DNA of 64,000 bases from Bacteroidota bacterium (GCA_025963715.1 JAOQAG010000024.1:127155-191154); one strand, 5' to 3'; positions 30,804 through 39,917 are shown, counted from the stretch's first letter. A program made the numbers and translations. Notes: generated from the sequence alone by a model not told the origin.

Positions 30804-31202
30804 TCAAAGCCTGAACACCCTGAGGGAAATGAAACTACAATGAGGGTAGTAAAAATTGGTGTGGTAAGATCTGAATTTCAGATCATTGGAAAAATGATGC
30901 AGGTTATAATATGGAGTAGCATCTACGCAGGTACTGACTTCGGCGGAGATTTTTTCTCTTGGAGAAAAATATCCATCATCATCATCATCGAGTGAATCAT
31001 CGGCCAGGAGATCATTATCGTCCAGCGGTGGAATGGTTTTATCAAAGACAGTAGAAGAGTCAGACAGAATTGGAGGTTGACTTACGACATAGCCGGTTAC
31101 TTTTGAATCGGCGTTCAACTGAAGATGGTGATTAAACACAGACACACCAAACACTCCTGAAAAAAGGAGGAAGAGAAGAGCGGTGAGCCTAAGTGTTTTC
31201 AC
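30804..31202 (-). CDS. Hypothetical exported protein with acidic stretch
   Basis: This 132-residue protein has an N-terminal signal or membrane segment (~6-22). Its middle is very acidic (PPLDDNDLLADDSLDDDDDG), followed by a His/Tyr-rich tail (TPYYNLHHF, SYHTNFYYPHCSF). The acidic and His-rich parts could bind metal, but that is speculation. It ends 114 bp upstream of the efflux operon in the same direction and might share regulation with it. No family recognised. Confidence 0.6.
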   Translation of the reverse strand: MKTLRLTALLFLLFSGVFGVSVFNHHLQLNADSKVTGYVVSQPPILSDSSTVFDKTIPPLDDNDLLADDSLDDDDDGYFSPREKISAEVSTCVDATPYYNLHHFSNDLKFRSYHTNFYYPHCSFISLRVFRL

Positions 31203-31316
31203 GGAGTAGCTTTTGTTTAGATCAAAATCGCGACAAAACTAGCCAATATTAAGCCAATTGAATGGGTTTTATGAAAATTTAACAAAAATGAATAAAGCAC
31301 AGAAAAAGGCATATTA

Positions 31317-31349
31317 ATTTTTGAGATCTAAAATATTTTTATACATTTG
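31317..31349 (+). promoter_or_regulatory. Bacteroidota-type promoter of tRNA-Phe
   Basis: A TTTTTG -33 element near 31318-31323 and an exact TAnnTTTG -7 element (TACATTTG, 31342-31349), spaced 18 bp apart, lie 19 bp before the tRNA 5' end. Confidence 0.75.
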
Positions 31350-31368
31350 CCGTCCAATTACAAAAGCT

Positions 31369-31441
31369 GGTACCTTAGCTCAGATGGTAGAGCAATGGAC
31401 TGAAAATCCATGTGTCCCTGGTTCGATCCCTGGAGGTACCA
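31369..31441 (+). tRNA. tRNA-Phe (anticodon GAA)
   Basis: A complete cloverleaf: acceptor stem GGTACCT / AGGTACC plus discriminator A, D arm GCTCAGATGGTAGAGC, anticodon stem ATGGA / TCCAT with loop CTGAAAA, and T arm CCTGGTTCGATCCCTGG. The anticodon GAA at 31402-31404 reads Phe codons. CCA is not encoded. A promoter precedes it and a terminator follows 12 bp later. Confidence 0.97.
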
Positions 31442-31452
31442 CAGTTTTTTAG

Positions 31453-31482
31453 AAGCCTTACAGAAATGTAAGGCTTTTTTTA
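31453..31482 (+). terminator. tRNA-Phe terminator (copy 1 of a duplicated palindrome)
   Basis: The stem AAGCCTTACA / TGTAAGGCTT with a GAAA loop is followed by seven T. The 26-bp core (31451-31476) recurs exactly at 34666-34691. Confidence 0.9.
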
Positions 31483-31508
31483 TTTTATAACTTTTAATGG
31501 TATCATTT

Positions 31509-34500
31509 CTATTTCATAATAACAAGTTTTTTATTAACTATATTGTCATTTGACCTGATCGTTAACATATAAATGCCTGGAATTAAAATCGAAGCGTCAA
31601 TAGTAGCCGTTCCTGTAATAATTTGTTCTAACAGAAGTTTACCATTTATATCAAAGATTTGAACAGTTTGTTCCCGGGCAGAATTTGTTTCAACTGTAAA
31701 TTTTCCAGTGGTTGGATTTGGATAACAAAAGGTTTTATAATCTATATTTTCTGTAGCGTTTATATTGGTTGGTACGCTTACAAAAGGAACAGAATCAGTT
31801 CCCGAATTCAGTGAAGAACTATTTCCGGCGCTATCAATTTTTATTGCCCCGTTTATTGTAAAATATAATTCGCAGGTTGCTAAAGAATTCCCTGGAAGAA
31901 ACTGAAAGGAAGCAACCTTGCCAAAGCCACTGGTATCGGTATGTGAAATCCTGACAAGACTTGCATCAACAGTTCCTAAACCCGGATTCAATTTGCGGAA
32001 CGTGATCTTGTTTTGATTTATATTTCCAACCCATGAATTATTAAACAAAAACTTTTCAGTTCCCGGTTCAACCTTACTTTCATCGTAATGGAGAGTAAAC
32101 GAAGCACCATAAAAATCATGCTGAACAATTGAATCGCTGCCTATATAAACATCAGCAATAATTGTATCTGTTGACAAATATGAGGATTTATTAAATTTCA
32201 GATAGATATCCGGCGTTGCAGCCGTTACAAGATCTTCTGAATTTCTTATGTGCATTAAACTATAATTTAAATTTATTGCCAGCGTATCGCTCATGTTAAT
32301 TGTTCCATCGCCATTGCAATCCGCAAACTTTATATTTTCTCCGCTAATAAATGTATCACTCCAATTAGCACACTCTTCTCCCTCCCAAACATTTCCCTGA
32401 ACAAGTCGTGCCGGACCTGTTTGGCCGTATTTTAAACCGATCGACAACAAATCGGTATTATCAACAATCAGATCTTCATTGGCATCGCCGGGCCAAACGC
32501 TGTTTACAATATGGGTGCAATTGGAGAATACCATGACATTACCGGAAAAGGGAGCAAATATAGTAGCAGCGATATCCATTTTGCCATCATCGTTAAAATC
32601 TGCAGTACAAAATCCCAAAGGATCGGCTGCACCGGTCGCAAAATATTCAGGGTCTGCGAAACGTCCATTTCCATAACCCAACATAAAAGACATGATACCG
32701 TCACCAATAACTGCCAGATCAAGCAATGAATCATTATTAAAATCAGCGGTCATAAGCGAAGAATAGGAAGGAGAGGGCGGCGCTACAATAGTGTCACTAT
32801 TTGCAAAACCTCCTGTACCATTTCCCAAATAGACCGACACAACATTTGTATTCCAATATGCAGTTGCTAAATCGACTTTTGAATCGCCGTTAAAATCACC
32901 CGCAACTATTGTGTGGGCATCATACGGGGTGGGGAACGTTGCTGAAGCTACAAAGCCACCAGTTCCATTTCCTAACAACAGCTTTACACCAACACCACCA
33001 ATCAGAACAGCCAAATCGGTTTTTCCATCAGCGTTAAAGTCCGAGCTTGCCGCATTAGCCACTGACCCTAAAAAGCTCATGTTTTGAAGAGGTCCGAATG
33101 TACCGTCACCATTTCCCAACATCGTGGAAACAGTACCGTTATTTATAACTATTAAATCCTTTACCGCATCGGCATTAACGTCAAAGCTCATAACATACGC
33201 CGGGGATGCTCCAACCGCGTAATCTGTCGCCGACCCAAAAGTTCCGCTCCCGGATCCAATTAAAACAGAAATAGTATAGCTCCCCTTATTAACAACAGCT
33301 AAATCGGGTACAGTATCTCCATTAAAGTCTTCGCTAACAACTGAAACCGGACTAGAGCCTACGTTATAAGTTGAAACCGGACTAAAAGTGCCCGGACCAT
33401 TAGCTAATAAAACGCCAATATTATTTGTGGCATAGTTTACTGTTACCAAGTCTATTCTTCCATCCCTGTTAAGATCCTTTTTTATAATTTCGTTAGGTGA
33501 TCCTCCTACCGCAGTGTAACTATTCTCGCTCATAAAGCTGCCGGCACCATTGCCTTTAAATACGGATATATTTTTTTCATTATAGTTAGCAGATGCGATG
33601 TCAATTTTCCCATCGCGGTTAAAATCGCCGGTAGCGATTGATGTCGGGGTGGCCGCGGCAGAATATGTTACCTGCGGATTAAAAGTGCCATTTCCAACTC
33701 CCAATAAAACGGATACGTCGTCACTTGATTCATTTGCTACAACCAGATCAGTATTATTATCTCCATTGAAATCTGCGGATGTAATAAAAACAGGAGCTAC
33801 ACCGGTAGCATAAGTAACCGAAGGTAAAAAAGTACCCGCACCTGTTCCTAAACGTATTGAAACGAAACCGATATTATAATAAGTAATTGCCAGATCCGCC
33901 TTACCATCTGCATTAAAATCCGCGCTGACTAAAGAAACCGGCGAGCCACTACCTGTGGTGTAGCCTGCAGGAGGATTAAAGCTACCCGTGCCCGTACCTA
34001 AAAATATTGAAAAGCTGGAAGAACCATAATTTGCAGTTGCCAGATCAGGCTTGCCATCTGAATTAAAATCCGCACTCACTATTGAGCGTGCATTAGACCC
34101 CGTAGTATAGTTTGTCGGACTTCCAAAGCTTCCTGTTCCGGTTCCTAATAATATGGAGATCTTATTTGTGGTACCATTGGCTGTAGCAATATCCAGCTTT
34201 CCATCTAAATTAAAATCTTCGCACACGATGGATGAAGGCTTGGAGGCGGTTGCAAAGCTATTAGGCGGAGTAAAATTACCAAATCCATCTCCAAGCAAAA
34301 CAGATATTCTACCTAAGGTATTGTTATTTGCAACAATTATGTCCAGGTTACCATCTGAATTTACATCTGCATTACAAATTGCCGTAACAGTAGAATCGGC
34401 AGGGAAATTAGATGAAAAATTAAAATTGTTATCCCCGTCGCCTAAAAATAATGATACATTATTTTGTAATAAATTGGCTGTTGCCAGATCGATGATCCCA

Positions 34501-34631
34501 TCATGATTGAAATCGGCTTTTGTAATTGCATACGGTTGAGCCGGGGTAGGAATATTCTCTATACTATTAAAACAAACCTGCGCATGGATCTGTGTAGTAA
34601 GGGCCATTAAAAGGAGCAATTTTATTTTCAT
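31509..34631 (-). CDS. Secreted FG-GAP repeat protein with dockerin-like and cohesin-like domains, T9SS type A
   Basis: This 1040-residue protein has a signal peptide (cleavage after IHAQ, ~18). Fourteen FG-GAP/VCBS-like repeats follow, each carrying a DFNxDGxxDLATAN calcium loop and an LGxGxGxF strand (~30-690). A dockerin-like pair comes next (GDANEDLIVDNTDLLSIGLKYG and DCNGDGTINMSDTLAINLNY), then a cohesin-like beta-sandwich (~790-950). The C-terminus is a type A T9SS sorting domain (CYPNPTTGKFTVE, VQIFDINGKLL, GIYMLTIRS). Probably a surface or released beta-propeller protein for adhesion or complex assembly. The gene is bracketed by identical 26-bp palindromes, suggesting insertion or duplication next to tRNA-Phe. 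Confidence 0.92.
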   Translation of the reverse strand: MKIKLLLLMALTTQIHAQVCFNSIENIPTPAQPYAITKADFNHDGIIDLATANLLQNNVSLFLGDGDNNFNFSSNFPADSTVTAICNADVNSDGNLDIIVANNNTLGRISVLLGDGFGNFTPPNSFATASKPSSIVCEDFNLDGKLDIATANGTTNKISILLGTGTGSFGSPTNYTTGSNARSIVSADFNSDGKPDLATANYGSSSFSIFLGTGTGSFNPPAGYTTGSGSPVSLVSADFNADGKADLAITYYNIGFVSIRLGTGAGTFLPSVTYATGVAPVFITSADFNGDNNTDLVVANESSDDVSVLLGVGNGTFNPQVTYSAAATPTSIATGDFNRDGKIDIASANYNEKNISVFKGNGAGSFMSENSYTAVGGSPNEIIKKDLNRDGRIDLVTVNYATNNIGVLLANGPGTFSPVSTYNVGSSPVSVVSEDFNGDTVPDLAVVNKGSYTISVLIGSGSGTFGSATDYAVGASPAYVMSFDVNADAVKDLIVINNGTVSTMLGNGDGTFGPLQNMSFLGSVANAASSDFNADGKTDLAVLIGGVGVKLLLGNGTGGFVASATFPTPYDAHTIVAGDFNGDSKVDLATAYWNTNVVSVYLGNGTGGFANSDTIVAPPSPSYSSLMTADFNNDSLLDLAVIGDGIMSFMLGYGNGRFADPEYFATGAADPLGFCTADFNDDGKMDIAATIFAPFSGNVMVFSNCTHIVNSVWPGDANEDLIVDNTDLLSIGLKYGQTGPARLVQGNVWEGEECANWSDTFISGENIKFADCNGDGTINMSDTLAINLNYSLMHIRNSEDLVTAATPDIYLKFNKSSYLSTDTIIADVYIGSDSIVQHDFYGASFTLHYDESKVEPGTEKFLFNNSWVGNINQNKITFRKLNPGLGTVDASLVRISHTDTSGFGKVASFQFLPGNSLATCELYFTINGAIKIDSAGNSSSLNSGTDSVPFVSVPTNINATENIDYKTFCYPNPTTGKFTVETNSAREQTVQIFDINGKLLLEQIITGTATIDASILIPGIYMLTIRSNDNIVNKKLVIMK

Positions 34632-34665
34632 TGTTTTTCTAAATTTGTAGGGATCAGGAATTCAA

Positions 34666-34691
34666 AGAAGCCTTACAGAAATGTAAGGCTT
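34666..34691. repeat. Second exact copy of the tRNA-Phe terminator palindrome
   Basis: AGAAGCCTTACAGAAATGTAAGGCTT is the exact 26-bp core found at 31451-31476, with its T-rich side again on the plus strand (TCTTTATATTTTTT). No plus-strand gene lies upstream of it that would need a terminator: it stands between two minus-strand genes. Confidence 0.88.
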
Positions 34692-34785
34692 CTTTATATT
34701 TTTTAAACGGTAAGGCACAACATTTTTCTTTTTGCAGAATTTTCCTTCTTAGCCCAGACTTAAATCGTTAAAATCTTCAAGCTGT

Positions 34786-36606
34786 TTAGCTTTTTTTATG
34801 CAGAAAAAACGTATTCTCATCCGGATCCAGATCAATGTATTCTGTATAGAATGTACCTGCAGGCCCGGTATAACCGGTACCACCCATCACAAACATTTGT
34901 TTTCCCATAATTACAGCAGATGTCTCGGTACGCGGGATCTTTAACTTTGATGACATCGGCTCCGTTTTCTGTGATTTTAAATTGTAGCTGAAAGTATCGG
35001 AGCTGGGGATGTTAAAGGTTAATTGGTTATTTCCTCCGGCGTAATAGATAATGCCATCTATCATTGCAGCAGATCCACGAACATTTCCGGCAGGATTATA
35101 CCCGACAACAGCATCCCAAACATCAGTTGCCGGATTATAACGCAGGACAGGCATCAGTTGCTCTATTCCATTTACTTTTATATACCCGCCAAACAAATAA
35201 ATCTGATCTTTATAAACAGCTGCAGTGGCTAGTGCAAATGCTACAGGCGCACTTTTCACCCTGCTCCAGCCACTCGGATTGTCGGTATATTTTTGAGTGT
35301 AGTTACAAGGCTCAAATGTGTTATTCATTTTCATTTTTCCGCCAAACACATATGGTATGCCACGGAATACAACGGATGCAGCGTCAGCTACAGCTTCATT
35401 CAGCTTACCGCGTTCTATCCACTGATTTCCCTGGAGCATGTACGTTTTATTGCTGAGGTTGCTTGAAACGAATCCACCGGCATACATCAGCTTTCCGTTA
35501 AATAGCATGGCTGCTGCACCGTATACTAGCTCAGGAGTAGGATACGGTTGCATTTTCCATTGTTTTGTACTCAATTCAAAACGTTGTACAACGTTTGTCT
35601 GGTTAGGGGTCCACTTCATTAAGCCACCTATCAGATAGATATATTGATCATCTGCTGCCACTGCCGGAAAATCCACCAGCAAAGCCATTTCAGGGCATTG
35701 GTTCCAGTAACCGCGTTCAACAGGCTGGCCTTTGACTGTAATATTCAAAGGAATATAACCGGGCACTGACTGATTTTTACTCAGAACAATAGTATCTTTT
35801 TCAATCCCGGGACCTGTCGGTCCCTGTGGTCCGATACTGCCGTTAATGCCATTGGTGCCATTATTACCCGTGGGTCCCTGCGGCCCGATGCTTCCGTTGA
35901 TACCATTCGTTCCATTAGTGCCATTCGTCCCGTTATTACCCGTCGGTCCCTGCGGCCCGATGCTTCCGTTGATACCATTCGTTCCATTAGTGCCATTCGT
36001 CCCGTTATTACCCGTGGGTCCCTGCGGTCCGATACTGCCGTTGATACCATTGGTGCCATTCGTTCCGTCATTACCTGTTGGTCCCTGCGGCCCTATGCTG
36101 CCGTTAATGCCATTGGTACCATTAGTGCCATTCGTTCCGTCATTACCTGTTGGTCCCTGCGGCCCTATACTGCCGTTGATACCATTCGTTCCATTAGTAC
36201 CATTCGTTCCGTCATTACCTGTTGGTCCCTGCGGTCCTATACTGCCGTTGATACCATTCGTTCCATTAGTGCCATTCGTTCCGTCATTACCCGTGGGTCC
36301 CTGCGGTCCTATACTGCCGTTAATGCCATTGGTACCATTAGTGCCATTCGTCCCGTCATTACCCGTCGGCCCCTGCGGCCCAATGCTTCCGTTAATGCCA
36401 TTTGTACCATTGGTCCCATCCTTACCCGCCGGTCCCTGTGGGCCTGTAATGCTATTTACAACAAGGTAATTTAAAAACTGACTTGTATTCTGTGTAAGCG
36501 GATTCAGCGCTTTCGGCCCATCCTTTTTATTCTTTAGCGTCGGTTTTTTTTCCGTTGGAAGCTCTGTTTTTTTAGCCTTTCCGGATCGTGGTTTCTTTTC
36601 ACTCAT
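34786..36606 (-). CDS. Collagen-like / kelch-repeat protein without signal peptide
   Basis: This 606-residue protein starts with ~50 residues rich in Lys/Pro/Ser and no signal peptide. Residues ~55-265 are collagen-like Gly-X-Y triplets built from units GPQGPTG(N)xGTNGTNGTNGINGSI. Residues ~300-600 hold kelch-type propeller blades (YIYLIGG, KLMYAGGF, IPYVFGGKM, QIYLFGGYI, GIIYYAGG, QMFVMGGTG). Collagen-like stalks carrying a globular head are known on spores, phage tails and some bacterial surfaces and are often glycosylated on Thr. Here many units hold several Asn-Gly-Thr tripeptides. The gene lies divergent from a large glycosyltransferase and close to three more. How it would leave the cell is unclear. 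Confidence 0.85.
   Translation of the reverse strand: MSEKKPRSGKAKKTELPTEKKPTLKNKKDGPKALNPLTQNTSQFLNYLVVNSITGPQGPAGKDGTNGTNGINGSIGPQGPTGNDGTNGTNGTNGINGSIGPQGPTGNDGTNGTNGTNGINGSIGPQGPTGNDGTNGTNGTNGINGSIGPQGPTGNDGTNGTNGTNGINGSIGPQGPTGNDGTNGTNGINGSIGPQGPTGNNGTNGTNGTNGINGSIGPQGPTGNNGTNGTNGTNGINGSIGPQGPTGNNGTNGINGSIGPQGPTGPGIEKDTIVLSKNQSVPGYIPLNITVKGQPVERGYWNQCPEMALLVDFPAVAADDQYIYLIGGLMKWTPNQTNVVQRFELSTKQWKMQPYPTPELVYGAAAMLFNGKLMYAGGFVSSNLSNKTYMLQGNQWIERGKLNEAVADAASVVFRGIPYVFGGKMKMNNTFEPCNYTQKYTDNPSGWSRVKSAPVAFALATAAVYKDQIYLFGGYIKVNGIEQLMPVLRYNPATDVWDAVVGYNPAGNVRGSAAMIDGIIYYAGGNNQLTFNIPSSDTFSYNLKSQKTEPMSSKLKIPRTETSAVIMGKQMFVMGGTGYTGPAGTFYTEYIDLDPDENTFFLHKKS
35820..36440 (-). repeat. Collagen-like 72-bp VNTR array
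   Basis: Nine full units and a final partial unit encode 18, 21 or 24 residues each. They differ by the number of GTN triplets (9-bp steps), and several 72-bp units are nearly identical in DNA. This is the pattern left by replication slippage in multiples of three, so stalk length can change while the frame stays open. Confidence 0.9.
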
Positions 36607-36786
36607 TTATATGGCAATGAATTTAAATTTCAGTTTTTTCAGGCCGGATTATTCATGATCCGGGAAAATAACTTCTATTGCTAAAAGTATAACAATATTT
36701 TTAACCTGCAAGCATTGGAAAAATAAGTAATGCAATTCTGCCCGGCCTTTAAAATAAATAACACGCTGATCACATTTATACTTTAT

Positions 36787-36794
36787 TATCTTTG
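36787..36794 (+). promoter_or_regulatory. -7 element (TATCTTTG) of the large glycosyltransferase gene
   Basis: TATCTTTG is an exact TAnnTTTG match 26 bp before the ATG at 36821. It gives a leader of about 20 nt. Confidence 0.6.
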
Positions 36795-36820
36795 GTACGA
36801 TCAAAATAATCCAATTATCA

Positions 36821-39469
36821 ATGGAGCTGAAAAATTTCCGGATCATTGGTCCTTACCGCGGTCCTACCGGCTATGATAATCATGTACGGCAGATCTGCAA
36901 AACATTGATGCAGCAGGAACGTACATTCGAGTTTCGTGAGTTTACGCGATGGAACCCGGTTGTATTACCTGATGACTGGCTTTCAACGACCTCTTCTTTT
37001 CCTTCGTCACAAAAAGAAAAACCCTCCTTATCCTTACATTTTACAATGCCCGACCAGGTTGCGCTTTGTGAAGGAATGCTGAATGTAAATTTCAGTATGT
37101 TCGAAGCAACAAGCATTCCCTCTAAATGGATCATGCACAGCCGGCAGCATGATCATATTATTGTACCGACGCTTTCTTCTGCGAATGCATGGGTCCGTTC
37201 CGGCATCAATAAAAATAAAATAAGCATTTGCCCCCTGGGTGTGGATCCGGAGATCTTTAAACCCGGAATTACTGCTATGGACCTCGCTACTATTGCTGGC
37301 AAACCTGTTCATGAGTACAGCGTGCGGATGATGAATGTTTCGGATTTTATTCCCCGTAAAAACATAAGCGGATTGCTTGGCGCCTGGCTGGAAGCAACCA
37401 ACAGCTCCGATGATGCGGTATTGATCCTGAAACCCGGCTTCTATCACGATGACATGAATGCATGGATGCAAAATGAGCTTGCAGGCATAGAGAAAAAAGC
37501 AGGAAAAAAATTTGAGCAGGCCGCTCCCATTTGCTGGATTACGGATCTGCTTCCTCCGGATGTGATGCCTTCGCTGTATGCTACGGGCACACATTATATT
37601 AGCATGTCACACGGAGAAGGCTGGGACCTTCCGATGATGGAAGCGGGCGCATGCGGATTGCAGCTGATCGCGCCAGGCCACAGCGCCTATGAAAACTGGA
37701 TGGATGAAGAATGGACGAGCTTTATTCCTTCAAAGGAAATAGATGTTCCGGAAGATCATCCTTTCACGTTGTTAAGCGGCCTTCGTTTCTGGCAACCCGA
37801 TCACGACGCGGCTGTTGAGATCATCAGGCTCGCTGTAAAAGGAAAACCGCTTACTGCCGGATTTGCTTCTGATGCTATCCGCAACAAATATACATGGGCG
37901 AATACTACTACGCGCCTGCTGGAAATCCTTGACGGATTGTACAGCGCAACTATTAAAACTGATCCTGCCCCAACATCTATAGAAAAAGTGAACGCTGCTT
38001 TTATGGAGCTTTGCAGCACAAAAATGTACCGCTACACATTGGAGGGCATTGGCTCACAACTGCTGGAAATGATGCCGGATTTTAGCATTGGTGTATTGGG
38101 ATATATCCCGATGGGAATTCCGCGGCAGTGGTCGCTGGAAGAAAACCGGGATGCGCTTCCGCAGCTTACTATTTTTCTTGAGCAGGGCACTGTTATTTCT
38201 CTCGGAAGAGATGAAGAGGGTAACTGGAAAGGATCAAATGAACAGGCTGGAGTATTGCTTGAACCCGTTTTTGAAACCTGTACACCCGAAGAAAAAATAA
38301 AGTATTATACCTTGCAGGAAGAATTTATTGCCTCTCTTCAACCGACAGATCTGAAGCCCGGTTCCAGGGGAATTGTGATTCCCGGTGGCGGAGAAAAATA
38401 TTTTCCGGGTGCCTGGGCACTGATCCATCTTTTGCGCATCACTTTAAAATGCGACCTGCCAATTGAGCTTTGGCACCTCGGAGCAGAAGAGCTGCCGCAG
38501 GAAGCGATCCCTTCTTTACAAAAATTAAATGTAACGTGTCGCGATGCCTATGCAGAAGGCTATGTGCATGCTGTTGTGGAAAGAAAAGGCTGGCCTTTGA
38601 AAACATACGCTTTGCTTCATACATCGTTTACGGAGGTGTTGCTGTTGGACTCAGATAATGTTCCGGTGCGTGATCCTTCTTTTCTTTTTGATGATGCTTC
38701 TTATAAAAAAACGGGTGCATTGTTCTGGCCGGATTTCGGCTCGCTGCATAAGAACAGGGCTATTTGGGATGTATGCGGCGTTGCTTACCGCGATGAACCG
38801 GAATTTGAATCGGGGCAGCTGGTGGTTGACCGCTCAAGACATTTGAATGCTTTGCAGCTGGCGATGTTTTATAATACGCACGCTGATTTTTATTACCGGC
38901 TGATCAATGGCGACAAGGAAACATTTCACATGGCCTGGCGCAGATTGAACAGGGACTATACGCTTATATCGACTCCGGTTTTTCATTTACCATATACAAT
39001 GGTACAGCACAACACCTCCGGAAATCCTTTGTTTCAGCACCGTTACGGCGACAAGCTGCGAAGGGACGGAAACAATTTCCGCATCAACGGTTTTATATAT
39101 GAAAAAGAATGCATGAATTTTGTACAACAGCTGAATCATTTACAAAACACATTTGTTCAACGCGACGAGCATGCAATTGAATTCATAAAACAAGCAGAAG
39201 AAAAGATCTGCAGCATCCGTAATTTCGAATACGAACGCATCAATTATGATAAGCGCCTTATGGAGTTTCTTCCGGACAGCATCATTGGTGAAGGCAATGG
39301 AAGATGCGAACAAACCTGGCGCATGGACTATGAAAACGGGATTTATTTTCTTCTTATCGAAGGGGAAGAAGGACTCATCTGCAAATTATCACAAGCGGAG
39401 AACGGCTGCTGGGAAGGGCGTTGGCGCATGCATGAAAAGATGTATGTTGTTTTGCGCGCTGCGGAATAA
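36821..39469 (+). CDS. Fusion glycosyltransferase: GT4-like domain + fungal Mnn2-type mannosyltransferase domain
   Basis: This 882-residue protein has no signal peptide. Residues ~1-400 look like a GT-B/GT4 glycosyltransferase (RIIGPYRGPTGYDNHVRQI; CPLGVDPEIFKPG; SDFIPRKNISGLL; SHGEGWDLPMMEAGACG). A linker of unknown type follows. Residues ~515-760 match the pattern of the putative mannosyltransferase family that includes yeast Mnn1/Mnn2 (Mannosyl_trans3, GT71): IPGGGEKYFPGAWALIHLLR, LPIELWHLGAEEL, LLLDSDNVPVRDPSFLF (the DxD metal site near 608), GALFWPDFG, ESGQLVVDRSRH and NGDKETFHMAWRRL. Known members use GDP-mannose, but donor and acceptor here are inferred. It is convergent with the Anp1-like gene and divergent from the collagen-like gene. 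Confidence 0.85.
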   Translation: MELKNFRIIGPYRGPTGYDNHVRQICKTLMQQERTFEFREFTRWNPVVLPDDWLSTTSSFPSSQKEKPSLSLHFTMPDQVALCEGMLNVNFSMFEATSIPSKWIMHSRQHDHIIVPTLSSANAWVRSGINKNKISICPLGVDPEIFKPGITAMDLATIAGKPVHEYSVRMMNVSDFIPRKNISGLLGAWLEATNSSDDAVLILKPGFYHDDMNAWMQNELAGIEKKAGKKFEQAAPICWITDLLPPDVMPSLYATGTHYISMSHGEGWDLPMMEAGACGLQLIAPGHSAYENWMDEEWTSFIPSKEIDVPEDHPFTLLSGLRFWQPDHDAAVEIIRLAVKGKPLTAGFASDAIRNKYTWANTTTRLLEILDGLYSATIKTDPAPTSIEKVNAAFMELCSTKMYRYTLEGIGSQLLEMMPDFSIGVLGYIPMGIPRQWSLEENRDALPQLTIFLEQGTVISLGRDEEGNWKGSNEQAGVLLEPVFETCTPEEKIKYYTLQEEFIASLQPTDLKPGSRGIVIPGGGEKYFPGAWALIHLLRITLKCDLPIELWHLGAEELPQEAIPSLQKLNVTCRDAYAEGYVHAVVERKGWPLKTYALLHTSFTEVLLLDSDNVPVRDPSFLFDDASYKKTGALFWPDFGSLHKNRAIWDVCGVAYRDEPEFESGQLVVDRSRHLNALQLAMFYNTHADFYYRLINGDKETFHMAWRRLNRDYTLISTPVFHLPYTMVQHNTSGNPLFQHRYGDKLRRDGNNFRINGFIYEKECMNFVQQLNHLQNTFVQRDEHAIEFIKQAEEKICSIRNFEYERINYDKRLMEFLPDSIIGEGNGRCEQTWRMDYENGIYFLLIEGEEGLICKLSQAENGCWEGRWRMHEKMYVVLRAAE

Positions 39470-39571
39470 TTATAGAATTAACATTAAGCGAGTATCGAAT
39501 TTGCAAATAAAAACGAATTCCTTTAAAAATGTATCCGCGTCTTATTTTGCCCCGGTTAACAAAAACAGGTT

Positions 39572-39892
39572 GCCACAGATTCACAAATTAAAACGGAAAA
39601 AAAATTGCATGGATTATAAAATCGCTATGCGATTTTATCTGTGTAATAAATTTTAAATGACTATCGGGAAGTTTATACCAAGCTATAACTATTTTATTAG
39701 AAAAAAGTTTTAATCAACGCGTCATTGCGAGGGCTTTTCGCCCGAAGCAATCTCATTCTGGTTATACTCTGGTGTGAGATTGCTTCGGGCGAAAAGCCCT
39801 CGCAATGACGTTCTTAAAGTAAATTCTTTTTATGGTATAAACTTCCCGATACTCATTAAATTTCTAATTATAAAAATCTGTGAATCTGTGGC
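39572..39892. repeat. Triple nested inverted repeat between convergent genes
   Basis: Three pairs of arms nest around a centre near 39730-39765. The outer pair is 39572-39585 / 39879-39892 (GCCACAGATTCACA). The middle pair is 39662-39680 / 39833-39851 (TATCGGGAAGTTTATACCA). The inner pair is 39720-39755 / 39775-39810, a perfect 36-bp arm starting CGTCATTGCGAGGGC. There is no coding capacity in this 448-bp gap (39470-39917). It looks like a repeat inserted inside a repeat inserted inside a repeat. The inner stem may also terminate both convergent genes. Confidence 0.88.
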
Positions 39893-39917
39893 TTTCCGGG
39901 CCTAAGTAATTAGCGGT

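Noticed and set aside
31369..34691. Integrative element with its own integrase at tRNA-Phe
   Set aside because: No integrase, excisionase or other mobility gene lies between the two 26-bp copies; only the duplication itself is reported.
35846..36469. Plus-strand frame rich in Pro-Leu-Val-Pro (207 codons) opposite the collagen-like array
   Set aside because: It is the mirror of the 72-bp repeats of the minus-strand gene; its repetitive content follows from the repeat and it has no signals of its own.
39246..39656. Plus-strand frame of 136 codons overlapping the end of the large glycosyltransferase
   Set aside because: It overlaps a well-supported gene in another frame and runs into repeat sequence.
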